Positions 32,311 through 45,296 of a DNA stretch of 64,000 nt are shown one piece after another (within the stretch, counting starts at the first letter, position 1; each line of letters begins with the position of its first letter). The DNA lies in contig NC_087107.1 in assembly GCF_963855985.1 (NCBI RefSeq), positions 4,340,001 to 4,404,000 of the forward strand, written 5' to 3'. The position numbers and the translations under genes were made by a program. The notes beneath the pieces were generated by a model, which was not told where the DNA came from, searched no databases, and saw nothing but the letters and a program-made list of their open reading frames with translations. The DNA comes from Ostrinia nubilalis. Lineage: Eukaryota; Arthropoda; Insecta; Lepidoptera; Crambidae.

Positions 32311-34974
32311 ACGTCATCCAGTCGTCGTCTTAATAAAATCAAGTAGGTTTATAGTCGCTCTAATTTAGCCAGACATTGCATTTGGAAATAATAAAAGTCT
32401 TCGCTATTTGCTGGAAAAAATAGTTGAGAATAGTTTTGCTTTAAAAGATAGTTGAGCTTTTTCAATAACTTTCCTCTAACGTAACCAAATACGCAAGAAA
32501 AGTAATATACCAAACGCTTTTTAAATCCTTCCACCATTGTTAGCAAACCATACGCCACTGATCGCATCTGAGTACTCTAATTCAGCTCTTCTCTTTACAA
32601 AACTAACTTGGGAGATCTCAGATTAAAACATACTGCAATAAATCCCCCACGTGCCTCAAGCCTCTCAAAACAAAAACACCGCCTCGGGCCATAAATTACA
32701 CGAACATAAACACCCAATATCGGGCCAGTTCGCAATAAAAAAAGTGAAGTTTTAAAGCATGTAATGACTAACAGAACGGCGCCATAAATTTGAAGTTAAA
32801 GAGGTGTTATAATTAATGTTTGAGACGTAAAAGGCTGGGCTGCAGGGTTGGCGACCCTAAATACCAAAAAATCAACAACTAAAGTTTTTGAGGTTCGGAT
32901 TACGAGCCATGAACGCCTCTACATGGGACGCATACATCGAAAGTACGGGCGAATGTCGGCTAGCAAACATGAGGAGTATTAAGTTCGCGAACGAACACAT
33001 TATATGATCGGCAATCTTTACTTACTTCATTAAGTAAACTGAGCGAGCAGTCACAGCTAGCAAGCCTCGGGATTAAGAATTTAATGATAAATTCTGTATG
33101 AGGCAACTCCTGTATCCGGCGGTAGAGAAGCGAGATAGGTAGGTACTGACAGGCCTAAATCATTTTTCTTTATTGATTCTAGTTACAAAACGGACTAGAA
33201 AATCTCCACGAAAATCTCGACACTTTTTGTTTAAAAGAAACGTGGGAAACCCCCAAGTCGACAGCCCTGGACCAGTGCGTATGCGCCGAATAATTTGTTA
33301 CCCTTTGCGAGCACAATGTCATAATTTGTATGAGATAAACACAAGTAATTGATGCGTAAACAACCTAAGGTGGATGGTAATGAGTTGGTATGTCGTGCTT
33401 GCGGTCTGTTGTACTTGTACGTATAAAAATACAAGCTCAGTGGCATCATAATTCGTATGCAGTCGATATAAGAGCTATTTTGGCACAAATATGTACGAGT
33501 ATAGGTTGATGTGCTGGCACGTAGTAGAAGGCATGATGCTAGTATTAACCGTATGTTTTATACAATTTTTAATATTTATATCTACCATAATTTACCACAA
33601 AAAAGTATGAACTTTCCCTGGTGCTACCCAAATTGGGTCGTTACAACTTATTTGTGAATGATTATTAATTTATCTAAGGTTTTTTCGTTACTTAAATTAT
33701 ACACGTACATTGTCGTACATACATATAGCATGAGTAGCTTAAATTATTGCTTATTAAGTATCTAGCTAATAGAACACTAACATCCATTCCATTCTTCGTA
33801 ATTTGCTGGTTATTGTGACCAGCATAGTTAAAAGTATTTAAACAAACAAAAGTTTGGCGAAAACGAACACCAATTTGTCTCATGATAAGCGATTTTAATC
33901 TCCAATGTCCGAGCATTCTATCTTTTGTCACTTTATCACTCCAAATTACGCACGATATTAATATTTGCTAAAATATCTACGTCAGCTGGCGCTGTGACAG
34001 AGCCCAATAATGCCTAAACACGATCAATTAAGTGGCACACCTGGTGATATTAATCATTTGTAGTTCGTAAGTTTCACGCCGCTCCTTATCGCAGGCGATA
34101 TATATCTACTAATGTTCAGGAATTTTGGAGATCAGATCAAAGTAATTAGTTGCTAATTACGAGGAATTAAACTTAAGTTGGTTTTAGAATCAAAATTAGA
34201 TAAGTTAGAATTGACTTTCTAGTTCAAGTCGAATTTGTCAGAGTATAATAGTTTTGAATTCTAGAATTCTCATGACTACAGCGCGTATCACTTGCACAAT
34301 TCAAATTCAAGTATTTTCATTAATATACTAATCACAAGCTTTGTGTTTATATTTCTTTATATTAAAGTAATCAGTAATTACCTAGATCCAACCTGGAAAT
34401 TGAAACTAGGCCCTCCGATGCCAGAAAGCTCTACTACTCTACCACAATAAGTTAATAAAAGCTTACACGCATGTCTAACATCAGAACTTTTCATGAAGAA
34501 ACTCAGTATTTTGTAATCTAATTTTATTTAAATTAAATTCGATTCAATTCAATTCTTTATTGCTATTCCACACATTTAAGATTTAGAGTATTTCTCAATA
34601 CTCAATACTCAATATGTTTATTGCTTCCTTAAGTACATTTAGGTGTTACATATATTTGGAGATCATTAAGGACCCTGTTGGGCGCTGCAAACTTAAAATC
34701 TGTAATCAATATCCTCAAATGGGAATTCACTGAAGCCTATAACAGACTCCCCTGAGTTTCAAAAGCTTTGTAACTATGTTTTTAGATCCAAAAATCATTC
34801 ATTCATTCAAGAATCGAAAGTTTGTCATACATTATTCAAGTCCAACCACGTGACCAGCTGTCACCTACTTACAAGCATTGGGCACTAACAATGAATTTAC
34901 TCTTATATCAAACTTTAACGGTTAAAACCAAAGGCGAGAGACAGTGTCGTAATATAAATATAAGGCTGGCTAGT
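32311..34974. other. non-coding stretch
   Basis: About 2.7 kb with no gene or clear transposon. Only low-complexity features are visible, such as CTCAATACTCAATACTCAAT near 34595 and TTCAATTCAATTC near 34545. Confidence 0.45.
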
Positions 34975-35474
34975 GCTGTTAATCGATTTTAAAATTATCG
35001 ACAAGCGTGAAAACAAACTGCTACAATATTTAATTTATTCCTTCCGCGTGAATTAATGTGCCGGTGCACAATGTGGATTAGAATTTAATGGTTAGAGGTA
35101 AGTCTTAATTATTTCTGTTGTTTTTGATTGTCAAATGATCTGTCCATAGTTACCAACGATTACCTATATTTAGATGAATTGTGTTTGTTTGTAACACAAT
35201 TCATCTAAATATAGGCACAATTCATCTAAATTCTCCATGGCATCAGACGACCGAATTATTACTTACTCGTTCTATAAATGATACGAGTAAAATTCTCTAC
35301 CAACCGCCTAACACTGGAAGTGGGAACTTCTTTCCTTCACTGCTGCAGGATCCAGTTTAATTGCTTAAAAAAACCTAGCCGGTTAAGATCAACACTCATG
35401 TATGATAAAATAAATAGTATTTTTTTCCTATTTATCGATATCAAAATTATCGTTAACTCAACAACACTAGCTCG
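34975..35474. mobile_element. possible 0.5-kb MITE with diverged inverted ends
   Basis: GCTAGTGCTGTT at the left is mirrored by AACAACACTAGC at the right, and both ends continue with related ATCGAT/AAAATTATCG words. The interior includes the hairpin at 35163-35215. Confidence 0.45.
35163..35215. repeat. perfect 23-nt hairpin plus third copy of its arm
   Basis: Arms at 35163-35185 and 35193-35215 are exact complements around a 7-nt loop. Part of the arm (CACAATTCATCTAAAT) is repeated directly at 35216-35231. Confidence 0.85.
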
Positions 35475-37181
35475 ACGCTTTGAACTATGCCCTGATACGT
35501 GAGATAGCGACGCGGGACAGCAGAAAAGGTATTTGCGTTTGAGGTTCTGATTATTGGCGATATGAACAAGGCTTGGCGTTAAATTGTTTTAAAATGAGGG
35601 CATGCTAAAGAACTAATGTATTACGAATAATAAATAGCATTTACAGACTATATTGTATCTTTGAGATTTGTAGGTTTGGTTTTGTTTGATATTACATTAA
35701 TATTTTAACGCTACAGAAAGTGAATTCTCTACTAATAGCTAACAGTTTTACTCGCAATGATTATTTTTTTAAGAAATATTCAGACTTTGTATCTATCTAC
35801 TTGCTGAATGGTTTAGTTGTGTACACTGAGCCTTAGCTTTCTAGTCTTAAAATAAACATGTCAAAACAATATTATTAACAAACTGACACCTTACAACAAA
35901 TATAACATTTAACGCAGAATAACTTAACCCTCCAATGGACGGGTGTATAAAAAGATGCTAAAGTTTGTGTGTATAGACCTAAGACGTATAATTTCGCCAG
36001 GTCTTCACAAAATATATGTACATCTTTTTAATCAATTCAGATGAAATAAAATCAATTGTCATCTAAAAAGAACTGTTATCATAGAAACATCAAAATGATA
36101 AAAATCTTTAAATCATTATTTTATTTTTCAAGAATCCCAGAATGCAGAAAATATTATTGTATTTTTATTTGGTCAGGTTTAAATTGATTTTTAAATTAAT
36201 ACTGGGGTAGTACTTTCAGACCGTAGCTGACCAAACTAAGGGTTAATAATTCATAGCTTGTAAATTGTGTAACTGCGTTTAAAATAGACTTGGTTAATTA
36301 CGATTTCGTCACCTCTGTATCACGGCTCAGAAATATCTCATTTAGTTATGTTTAACAAATACCGACTTAGTTTATGGCGGACCCTTTGATAAGTGGTATC
36401 GAATCATGATGTAACTAACCATAACTTGTTCAGCACTTAAAGTTGTAAATGATACTGCGAACATTGATCGATCAATGATATTTAAGCGAAATTAATTAAA
36501 CGTCACTCCTAATAATGTTTTAATAATTTGTGCAGATTATACTGAGGCTGGAATAGCTAATGGAATTTGACTTTGTGACTTGTCTAGTTAAAGCATTTTT
36601 AGGGTCTTCTTTTTTGATGCAGAAGCGAAGCGTGTTCACCTATTCACCTACGCATATTCGCCTGCACTATTCCAGGGTCATTTAGATAGCTACCACCATC
36701 TTACAGTAAATAGGCAGTTTCAGGTAAGATAGCCAGTTCCTGTATGGTTGAAGATTCCGGGTGAAGCTCGCTGCCTCTGTAGATTTAAAAAAATGGATCA
36801 GTAAAGTATACGCAAAAATCAACTATTTTCCAAATAGGTACATAATTATTATGTTGATTGACCATGACTTCTGCCATACAATTCGCATAGTGTTTCAGTA
36901 ATTCAATAAACTCCAAGCCCACAGTTATTTCCCAGTCTCAAAACTTCATAAACCTTGCTCCAAATATTAACGATAGCTTCATTTCTTAGCTGGTATTATT
37001 TTGAATAGATAGTAGAGTCGGTAAATTAAGACATAATCCGTATAGGCATTGTCTCTGAAACGTGACCTAGCCAGACCTATAACAGGAGCCACTGAGCAAG
37101 CCGGCTAACTAGACACGGATTTAGAATCTGGAAGTTATGGAAGAGACATAATTTTATATGCAGTGACAAATTTTACTTTTC
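35475..37181. other. non-coding stretch
   Basis: No gene. 36740-36785 carries a fragment (GATTCCGGGTGAAGCTCGCT) that recurs inverted at about 40615-40660. Confidence 0.45.
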
Positions 37182-37335
37182 TTCTTCTTATTCGTTTGGC
37201 TCTTGGCAGAGCGGTCGTGGTCACGTTGAGGCGTTGTTCACATCGGTTGTAGAGGCGGATACAACTCCCCGCACGATGTCCCGCCATCTCTCTCTCTGTT
37301 AGTAGTCACATACGCCGTCTCCTACTGCCGATTTT
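37182..37335. repeat. LINE-like dispersed fragment
   Basis: TTATTCGTTTGGCTCTTGGC and AACTCCCCGCACGATGTCCC are GC-richer than the surroundings and resemble a dispersed Lepidoptera LINE piece I have seen elsewhere. The assignment rests on memory of the motif only. Confidence 0.35.
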
Positions 37336-37344
37336 ACTTTTGAA

Positions 37345-37430
37345 TGGGACTATTCTCATCTCTCGTTCCCACCGCTGCAACTCCTGTGTAGCTAGCTTTA
37401 CTGTCAATAAAAACCCAACCAGTGATGAAT
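37345..37430 (-). mobile_element. R1-clade LINE 3' UTR fragment
   Basis: The reverse complement of GGGACTATTCTCATCTCTCG and CCACCGCTGCAACTCCTGTG matches the last about 85 bp of the element found at 29.7 and 32.1 kb. Confidence 0.75.
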
Positions 37431-37469
37431 TTTATTTTTGAAGCCAAAGTGAATGCTTATTTTCATCAC

Positions 37470-37780
37470 ACTGCATAGTGACTGCGTTCCTTGCGTTGCG
37501 TCTAAGCACTGGCCTATATTAGTACCAGAAGCAGTGGTAGGGTTGGGACGTGTAAAAGTGCTCTTTAGGAGCCAAGGTACTTGCAAAAATAATCGATTTT
37601 CATTTTGATTAACTACATCTCGTTTAACTTAGTGTGTGACTGTGTGACTGAATTTCTTGCGCTGCTTCTTCTCAGCACTTGCCCATTTATTGTCCCGAAG
37701 CAGTGATAGGGTTAATATTAGGACGTGTAAAAGTGCTTTTTAAAACCCTATTTGCAAAAATAAATGAGTTTTATGAGTTT
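37470..37780 (+). repeat. two adjacent copies of a LINE 3' end
   Basis: 37470-37600 and 37645-37780 each contain CTTGCGCTGCTTCTTCTCAG-like sequence, CCGAAGCAGTG, GGACGTGTAAAAGTGC and CTTGCAAAAATAA. A third copy is at 40885-41010, and a minus-strand relative at about 61050-61100. This is the conserved end of an unidentified LINE family. Confidence 0.65.
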
Positions 37781-39643
37781 TACTCGTACTTGTAATGTTG
37801 AATTCTACCTTATGTTTACATCAAGATAGCTTTCGTACTAGTAGAACATAGTCGTGTGTACGTTATTGAACGAGAACATATCTTACAACAAGAAATTCGT
37901 GTTGAAGTTCTTAAGAAAATGCTCACGAAGCTTTCTTGTAATCACAGTAAGACGAAGAGAGTAAACGCATTATAATATTGATATGAAAGGTATAGGGACA
38001 ATTCATGTGCATGTAGCTATTTCAAAAGCTAAATTGCACAGTGCAAGCGTGTTAGAATCTTATTTTACTAATCAACATTATAAGCACAAAGTTATCATTA
38101 GAAAATAGAAAACAATAATTTCTACTTAAATTCTTGATTCAGCTATTGTTACCACCCAAGTTTTCTTAATAAGTATGTTAACATTTCCAGAAAGTCAATT
38201 GAATTTGTATCCATGGTTCTGCAAGATATGCACGTGGCTCAGTCGCCGTACAATTTTATGTCACTGTGACGATGTTATCCAGTCCAAATGTTGGCCTCAT
38301 AAGCTTTACAGGGATTGGTAACAGTTTCTAAAAGTATATTTTTAAAATTAATTAGGAACCAATACGAGATCTAGGCACTATTTTGTGTGAAACATAGCTG
38401 ATTTTTTTTTCAGAACCCAGTGGACTTCATCACAGTTTCTTGTTTTATCATAATAGATTTATAACTTAGGTGTTAAGCGGATTTGATCTGAACGACCATT
38501 GATTTGACGCATCCTCTGATTGATCAATCAAATACAGAACTAATCTATCCTGTGGTAATACTTATATTTTTGATAAGGAATAAAATATGACCCTAAAATT
38601 TACTAAAACAATACCGGAATGAATGTTGACGTCACAAGATCGATAGTAAACTTAATTGATAAAATTATAACCACAATGAATGGTTTCAATTGCAATTCCA
38701 CAAAGGGCCATAATTTTCCATAGAGCTATATTTTAATCAGCGGACTTGTGGGGGCAAGTCGTGCATGTCAAATTATAGTATGATTTATAGAAGTTACGCG
38801 AACAACCAAATGTTTGGGATCACTGCTAAATCGTATTGAAATAATAGACGAAATTGACAAAGATTGAGATAAGATTTTTGTTATGATAAAGACTTTCAAT
38901 ATGACACACTGTTATTGGTTATCTTTATAGACATAATTTTCAATTTGACACATAATTTTAAAAGATCCTGTGTGACTATCATAGTATTTTTAATTTTTAA
39001 AAGGCACAAAAGAAGGAAATAAGCGAAATTCAGAGATACTTGCAAAGTAAATCAAGCCAAACCTTATTTTGCACGGAAAATGTTAAATCTTCTGTACCTA
39101 CTGCCTACCTCGAAATAAAACTATCGCCAGCCACTTTATACATTTACTATCCTAGAAACAACTCATGAACTCATCAAACTAATTAAATACAACCACAACC
39201 AAACTTTCCATTTCATATTTACGATGTTTACCCAAACGGATTTATAATTTACTAGTAATTATAACCACTCATTCACATTATCATACAACATTTTATTGTT
39301 ATGCCCTCGCATAATAGTAATGTTGTAGGAATAGCTCGTAAAATCAAATTAAGACCAACAAATTAACAGTTGGATATGGTTTGCGGCTGTGGTGTAGTCC
39401 GTGGAAGAACGACAGCACATTCCATTCAAGAAGACAAGTTTTATAAAGACTGTATCTTAGCGATATGACATTTTGCAATGGGCCTTGTGTTGACAAACCC
39501 TACTCAATCAAGGAGTGAATGTGGCAAAACATGGACAAGAGGTGCTGGTCTCTGTACATTTGTAAATCTTAAACACTAAATAAACAGTATTTGTAAAGAT
39601 TTTGTCAGATAAATTGACAGATTTAGTTAGTATTTTTTTACTA
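37781..39643. other. non-coding stretch
   Basis: Nothing recognisable in 1.9 kb. Confidence 0.45.
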
Positions 39644-39755
39644 AGGCTGAGTTGCACCACCTTATTCAACCGTATCTTTAACAATGACCGGTGTTATTTG
39701 TTTGTCAGATTTTTGACGTTTGCTAAAGTTAAAGTAAGATGGTGCAACCCAACCT
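39644..39755. mobile_element. MITE family M1, copy 5
   Basis: AGGCTGAGTTGCACCAC at the left and GATGGTGCAACCCAACCT at the right, TA/AA flanks, core ATGACCGGTG. Same orientation as copies 4 and 6. Confidence 0.8.
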
Positions 39756-40143
39756 AAGTAGGTATTTTTTTGGCCAATATACTTAGTAGGTATACCTATG
39801 CTTACACAAGATCCGAACTTTCTATCAGTCTAATTTAGAGACATGAGCTTTCTGTTCTCTTTTAACTTCAGCCCGAGCTTTCATAGGAAATTATGCCTTT
39901 GCATACTGGTCTATGATTTTATTGACTTCATAAAGAATAAACTTGGGTTTTGAAGGCAAGTTAGTATCACTTGCAATAAAACTGTGAGTTGTAGAAATGC
40001 TGGTTTTAGCTAGTGCGTATTTAATGTAATTTATGCTGAAAATGTTGCAATTGATTATTATTTAACACAATTTCATTTTTGCAAATGGTTCGATGGCGGT
40101 ACATCAAGATTATCTGGTATCTTGTATCTAAATGTATATAACT

Positions 40144-40376
40144 AAAAGGTGACTGACTGACAAACTGACTGACTGCCTGACTGACTGACTGATTGACTGA
40201 CTGACTGACTGACTGTCATATCAACGCAGAGCCCAAACCAATGGACGGACCATGAAATTTGCCATGCAGATAGATGTTATGACGTAGGCATCCGCCAACA
40301 AAGGATTTTACGAAACTCCACTCCTTTAGGGAGTAAAACGGGATCCACGCATACGAAGTCGCGGGCGGCCGCTAGT
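40144..40376 (+). mobile_element. microsatellite-associated repeat (family LB), copy 2
   Basis: A longer (CTGA)n head at 40146-40215, then GCCCAAACCAATGGACGGAC, TTATGACGTAGGCATCCGCC and the end GTCGCGGGCGGCCGCTAGT. It aligns throughout with 30418-30604. Confidence 0.78.
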
Positions 40377-41550
40377 TTGAAATAAGTACGAATTTGCAAT
40401 AAAAAAAAATCAACAAATGAGATACATTTAGAGCAACGTAAATGTACCAACATCAAAAAGCTTTTGAAATGTATGAAAGTAATGTGAAAATAGTTTAAAA
40501 AGACTATCATTGCTAAATGTCATTATCGAATGCATTTTTATTACTATTGGTTTTCGAAAGAAACTTGTTAAAAAAATCACTGTAGCTTACCTTATGTGGT
40601 GAATTGGTGATCCAGCTGAAGGAAGCGAGCTTCACCCGGAATCCTCCACCATAGAGAAACTGTGAACCTTACCTGCAACTGCTAAAATGCAAAAATTTTG
40701 TAAACATTGTGGTTATAGCTTACTAAAGATCTGGAAAACATAATAAACTAGTAAATATGCAAACATGCCATAATCTTACTAATACACTTTTATGTACCTA
40801 ACTAATATTTTATTTGTCTAGTCTATATTGTTGATTTTAGACTGAAACACTACCATTACCTTTTTGAGTTTTGACAGTTTAAAGAAATATTAACTGAACT
40901 TCTTGCGCTGCTTCTTCTCAGAACTGGCCCATTTATTGTCCCGAAGCAGTGGTAGGATTAATAATGGGACGTGTAAAAGTACTTTTTAAAAGCCTACTTG
41001 CAAAAATAAAATGAGTTTTATGAATCATGCATTTTATACGAGTATATACGTTCTGCAAAGCTTTCGCCGAGACTTTTAAGCTCCATTTGCGAACTCCACA
41101 GTTCCACACCCAATAGTAGTGGAATAATGTTCAGTGAATAAAATCAATTCAGTATTTACAGTAACGAGCGTACTATTAGGGCTAAGAGCCCCTGTTGGAG
41201 CAAGTGACATGTTAAGTGGGGCCAGTAATAAAATTTTACTGCCGCTGGAGCGCATTGTTATAACTGAGTACGGTGTAAGGTATGTTTGTTCTTTTTGTTC
41301 TGGATGTGTGGATGGAGAATGGAATAATTGGGAATGAGTAGAATTTGTTTCTGTTGGTAAAGGTAATACTGAAGAGTTAGGTATTGATAGTGTAAGCAAC
41401 GAATATAGGATTATTTTGAGAGTCAGACTAATTTTGAGTATGTAACTTTAGTAAATCAATGAATTATTCCAATAATTGTTTCCTTATTAACTTATTCTCA
41501 AACTAATGTGAAATACCTTAAAGAAGCACCTGTGGTAGGTATTAGGTTAA
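40377..41550. other. non-coding stretch with LINE end fragment
   Basis: A LINE 3' end copy at 40885-41010 is the only recognisable item. 41076-41399 is open in frames on both strands but neither product resembles a known family. Confidence 0.4.
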
Positions 41551-41654
41551 TGTCCATTTTCACCATCGATTCCTAATTTTTAAGTGACCCTTATGAAAAC
41601 AAAATTCCTGTTATGTGTTACTTAAAAATTAGGGATTGATGGTGAAAACGGGCC
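41551..41654. mobile_element. 104-bp MITE
   Basis: About 32-nt arms: TCCATTTTCACCATCGATTC...TTTTTAAGT on the left and the near-complement ending GATGGTGAAAACGGGC on the right. Confidence 0.75.
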
Positions 41655-42394
41655 CAAAACTACATAAAATGACACAATGTTCAGCTTGATGCTATCCTTT
41701 ATACACGACTTCGAGTGTCTCATCATACTTGCCCCTAGTGGGAATCAAATAAGCATTTTAGCTCATTGTCTCCTTTGATTAAGACTTTAAGTTATTGAGT
41801 AAATTCGGAAATTGTGATGTTTGCCCTATTTATCATTATATTTCATCAACATTGCTCTATTGCCTACCTAAAATCAATTTTAACGTATTCCTCGTAACTA
41901 TTAAATACCTATTCTATTGTCCCAGAGACTATTATAAACCTAAACCGGTACCCGTAATGAAAGTTACGCAAACTAACTAAATTATTATCCGCGAAGATTT
42001 ACATTAATCGGTATTGTACGCAGGGAGAATGCAGGGATGCCACATTTTAATTATTTGTTAAGTTTAGAATACAAACAATGCTTTGGAACGATTTGGATTT
42101 TGATCCTTTAATTCTTCTAATGTGTGTCGCTCTAAATGTTTCATTTAACAAAAGCCAATCGTTTTGATAATCCTAAGAATCAGCACTATCCACCGTCACT
42201 GTTGGTCGACTGTTCACAATAGTTCTCATCCTATTTTCACGTTGATTCGTCAGAGGCGTCCTTACCAACAGTTTTTTGAACAGAAATGTTTCTAGTTTGG
42301 GCTTGTAAGGTAGAATCAGAATACATTAATTGAATTAGGTTGTAGCCATCGCGACGCGTAACATTTGGGAAGTAACTTAAAGAACACCATCGTC
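41655..42394. other. non-coding stretch
   Basis: Nothing recognisable. Confidence 0.45.
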
Positions 42395-42482
42395 ATCATC
42401 ATCAACAGCCCTATACAGTCCACTGCTGGACTATGAGCCTCCTATAGTGGAGGGTTTTGCCACAATCCCCACGCTTGGCAGG
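42395..42482 (-). mobile_element. LINE tail fragment, second subfamily
   Basis: ATCATCATCAACAGCCCTAT, CCACTGCTGGACTATGAGCC and CAATCCCCACGCTTGGCAGG form a LINE 3' end related to but distinct from the GAAC/ATG-tailed copies. Confidence 0.55.
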
Positions 42483-43446
42483 CCATAAAGAACACCATAA
42501 GATTGTAGATTAAAGGTTAAAATACCCAATCACACACGATGTCAACCCTACCAAAATCCGAGTCACACCGTCCGCGTGTATAAGTTAATTGCGTACAGCA
42601 GCCCGATAACCCACCTTTGTTTGGGTTAACTCAGTAGTTATCCCGCGATATATCGTGCCGATGTATCTCTCCGCAATTATACGATTAAAATCGTTTTAAT
42701 TTATCAAACAACGCTCGTATCCTATATCTGGGATAGCAAAGTTTTAATTCCGTTTATTGTTGCGGATAATTGATTCTTGGTATTCTTAGCAGGACAGTTT
42801 TTTGATACAATGTTTTGCAACATTTAATATTATCTATATCTTAGCTCTATTGTACACTTAAAAAATAATTCAACAAAGTATCTTACGAAGCAAGAAAAAA
42901 ATCATGTTTTGTTTCAGTCTATCAGTTTAATTCAAAACTATCAGTTTTTTTACACTATTTTTGTTCCCTCTGAGACTCACTCACTCAGAACCTCTGAGTT
43001 CAACCACGGTTCAACTCTTTAACCACTGAAAATATTCACTAAAGGAAGACGATCACCGAGATATCTGCCAAGTTTAGTATTAGACATGAATCGATCAAAC
43101 CGCAAGTAAATGAAATTTTTTTGGAGAATCCTGAATTAAAATTTCATCGTAAGTGCCAAGACCGTTATAATTTATTACATTATGGAACTATCTGCAACGA
43201 ATTCTACTCGTATTCCGAATCCAACATTGTAGCGCGGTATTATAGTAGCATAAACATAAAACAAAACGACATCGTTTGGAAACGATATTGCTAACCCATT
43301 AGCTGCGTCTAGTGGAGGCACGTATGCGTGTGCGCACCGGTAGCGTAGATGGAGAATTAGGATATGAGTACATGTGCGTACGAAGGGGCATGGGTAGATA
43401 TGGCAAAATCAAAAATATTTTATTCAGTTTAGACCAATATTTTGGC
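42483..43446. other. non-coding stretch
   Basis: Nothing recognisable; a GTATGCGTGTGCGCACCGG patch near 43322 is GC-rich. Confidence 0.4.
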
Positions 43447-43595
43447 AACGGGAATATTTTCACCTCTCGTTCACACCGCTGCAACTCTAGTGTATGACTA
43501 AGTACATCCTGGGCACATGGGTCCTGGGATTTACAGCTTGACTGCCAATAAAAACTCGATCAGCGAAGGTCAAGTTTGTCCCGGGGAGGTTAGTA
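43447..43595 (-). mobile_element. R1-clade LINE 3' UTR fragment
   Basis: The reverse complement matches the element end (CGGGAATATTTTCACCTCTC, CACCGCTGCAACTC, TTGACTGCCAATAAAAACTC, AAGGTCAAGTTTGTCCCGGG), with a small extra segment near 43495-43530. Confidence 0.75.
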
Positions 43596-43659
43596 GGATT
43601 AGTAGAGAGTATATGGCATAGCAGTGATCTCTTTTGAAATGTTCTTTCCTTCGGAAGTC

Positions 43660-43795
43660 CAGCTTCATCATTATTATCATCATCACCAAGTAAGGCCTCC
43701 CCCAATCACTTCCATATCGCACGGTTGGTAGCGGCCTGCCTTCCTGCTACCTTTATCAGGTTGTCGGTCCACCTTGTGGGTGGACGTCCCTCTGT
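43660..43795 (-). pseudogene. RTE-like LINE C-terminal fragment
   Basis: On the minus strand: a GGTGGACCGACAACCTGATA-like segment, then GCAGGAAGGCAGGCCGC and a WGRPYLVMM-like end with ATG-type tail. Closest to the 21.4-kb copy. Confidence 0.65.
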
Positions 43796-44166
43796 TATGT
43801 TATTACTTTAAAAATATTTCTATGATAACTTACGTGTATTCCGCTCATAACCTCAAATAAACAACATTAAAACATCAATTTACCTAGACCTATAACAAAA
43901 TTCATATCCTTTCTAACCTAGTTCCGAGGGAAAGATCCAAATGAATAACAATGCAGTCACATTACTATAATGCGCTCAATTGTTTTCGCTCTACTCTTCA
44001 TGATTGAACTATCATGATTGAGCTATGATTGAGGAGTGAGGCTGATCGTCTACCACAAATGCGAAGAGTTATACTAATACCTTTACTATACATGCAATTT
44101 TTTATTTTATTTGGGAGTTTCGTTTCGTAGCTTTTGTAGGTTCTAATTTTGGTAATGAGATAAATT
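43796..44166. other. non-coding stretch
   Basis: Nothing recognisable. Confidence 0.45.
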
Positions 44167-44620
44167 GATTTGAAACGTTCGTTCGTTCGTTTCAGCCGAA
44201 AGACGTCCACAGCTGGACAAAGGTCTCCCTCAAGGATTTCCACAAAGACCGGTCCTTCACCAGATCGCCGGTCCACCTAGTCGGAGGCCTCCCCACGCTA
44301 CGTCTTCCGGCTCGTGGTTACCACTCAAGAACTTTCCTGCCCCTGCGGCCATCGTCTCTACGAGCTATGTGCCCTGCCCACTGCCACTTGATTTTAGCGA
44401 TTCTTCGGACTATGTCAGTCACTCTAGTTCTCCTACGGATCTCCTCATTTCTGATTCTGATCCGAAATACCGCAGTGTCTCAAGTCAAAAGTCTTTGACC
44501 AGTGTGTGTTGCCAGTGATGGTATACGGATTTGAGACGTGGTCGCTTACTATGGGCCTCATAAGAAGGCCCAAGGTCATCCAAAGGACGATGGAGTGTGC
44601 TATGCTCGGATTTGAAACGT
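44167..44620. mobile_element. RTE-like LINE copy with inverted 5' part
   Basis: GATTTGAAACGT occurs at 44167-44178 and 44609-44620 as the target-site duplication. 44179-44466 is minus-oriented: a GAAC-type tail, then reading upstream the C-terminus back to RIRIRNEEIRRR. 44467-44608 is plus-oriented: KVFDQCVLPVMVYGFETWSL and VIQRTMECAMLG, which in an intact protein immediately precede the RIRNEEIR segment. The two halves are therefore consecutive parts of one element joined head to head, as expected from twin priming. No functional ORF remains. Confidence 0.85.
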
Positions 44621-45040
44621 AAAGAAAGATATTTCTTTTATTTACATTTGATGAGGAATTGAACTAGCTAATGTCTATTACGCTGGGTTTGATCTACTAT
44701 TTAGTTTGTTGCAATTCACAATATCTGAATCTGATCATGTAATTTTATTTGATAAATTTTAAATATTAATAGCTTTAAGTGCATTGAAAACTTAAATGCG
44801 CAACATTTTGAGTAACAATAAAATAAAATCAATTTACTTAACAATCCAATGTTATTCCGTTATGGAGCTTTATTAATATAACTTATTTTTTTAAACCTTG
44901 TTACCATGAAAGGACAAAATAACAAATAATCATCTACCCTTAATTTACTTTAATCTTAATGTGTTGCCTATGATAGCATCTGTGCTGTATTCAAGCAAAT
45001 TACATGTATTACTCGTAGGTAAAGGCAATGCCTTAAATCT
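44621..45040. other. non-coding stretch
   Basis: Nothing recognisable. Confidence 0.45.
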
Positions 45041-45296
45041 ATAAGATTTTAAACTTTCGTGATCCTTTTTAAATGAAATAGAGAAACTCGTGTCTCACGT
45101 GTGAAGGAGTGGGCCACTCGTAACACAAGCTTATTTAGCTTAACACGAGGGGCTAATCTGACTATTAATAATTTTGGGCAATACAAATTGGTAATAATCT
45201 TTAAAAAAAGAAACTCAACGTGCCATTTTTTTATATGACTGACTGAAAAAAATATCGCGTTGAGACCCGTGTTTCTCTATTTTAGCCTTAAATCTA
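45041..45296. repeat. dispersed repeat, copy 1 (partner at 60648-60805)
   Basis: Starts TAAGATTTTAAACTTTCGTG and ends CGCGTTGAGACCCGTGTTTC...CTATTTTAG, with an inverted AGAGAAACTCGTGTCTCACG near the left end. The copy at 60648 has TAAGATTTTAAACTTTCGCG and the end CGCGTTAAGATCCGTGTCTT. Probably non-autonomous. Confidence 0.6.

Noticed and set aside
41076..41399. 107-codon minus frame with an overlapping 67-codon plus frame
   Set aside because: Both strands open, Ser/Thr/Leu-rich product of low complexity, nothing recognisable; possibly a transposon remnant but unsupported.
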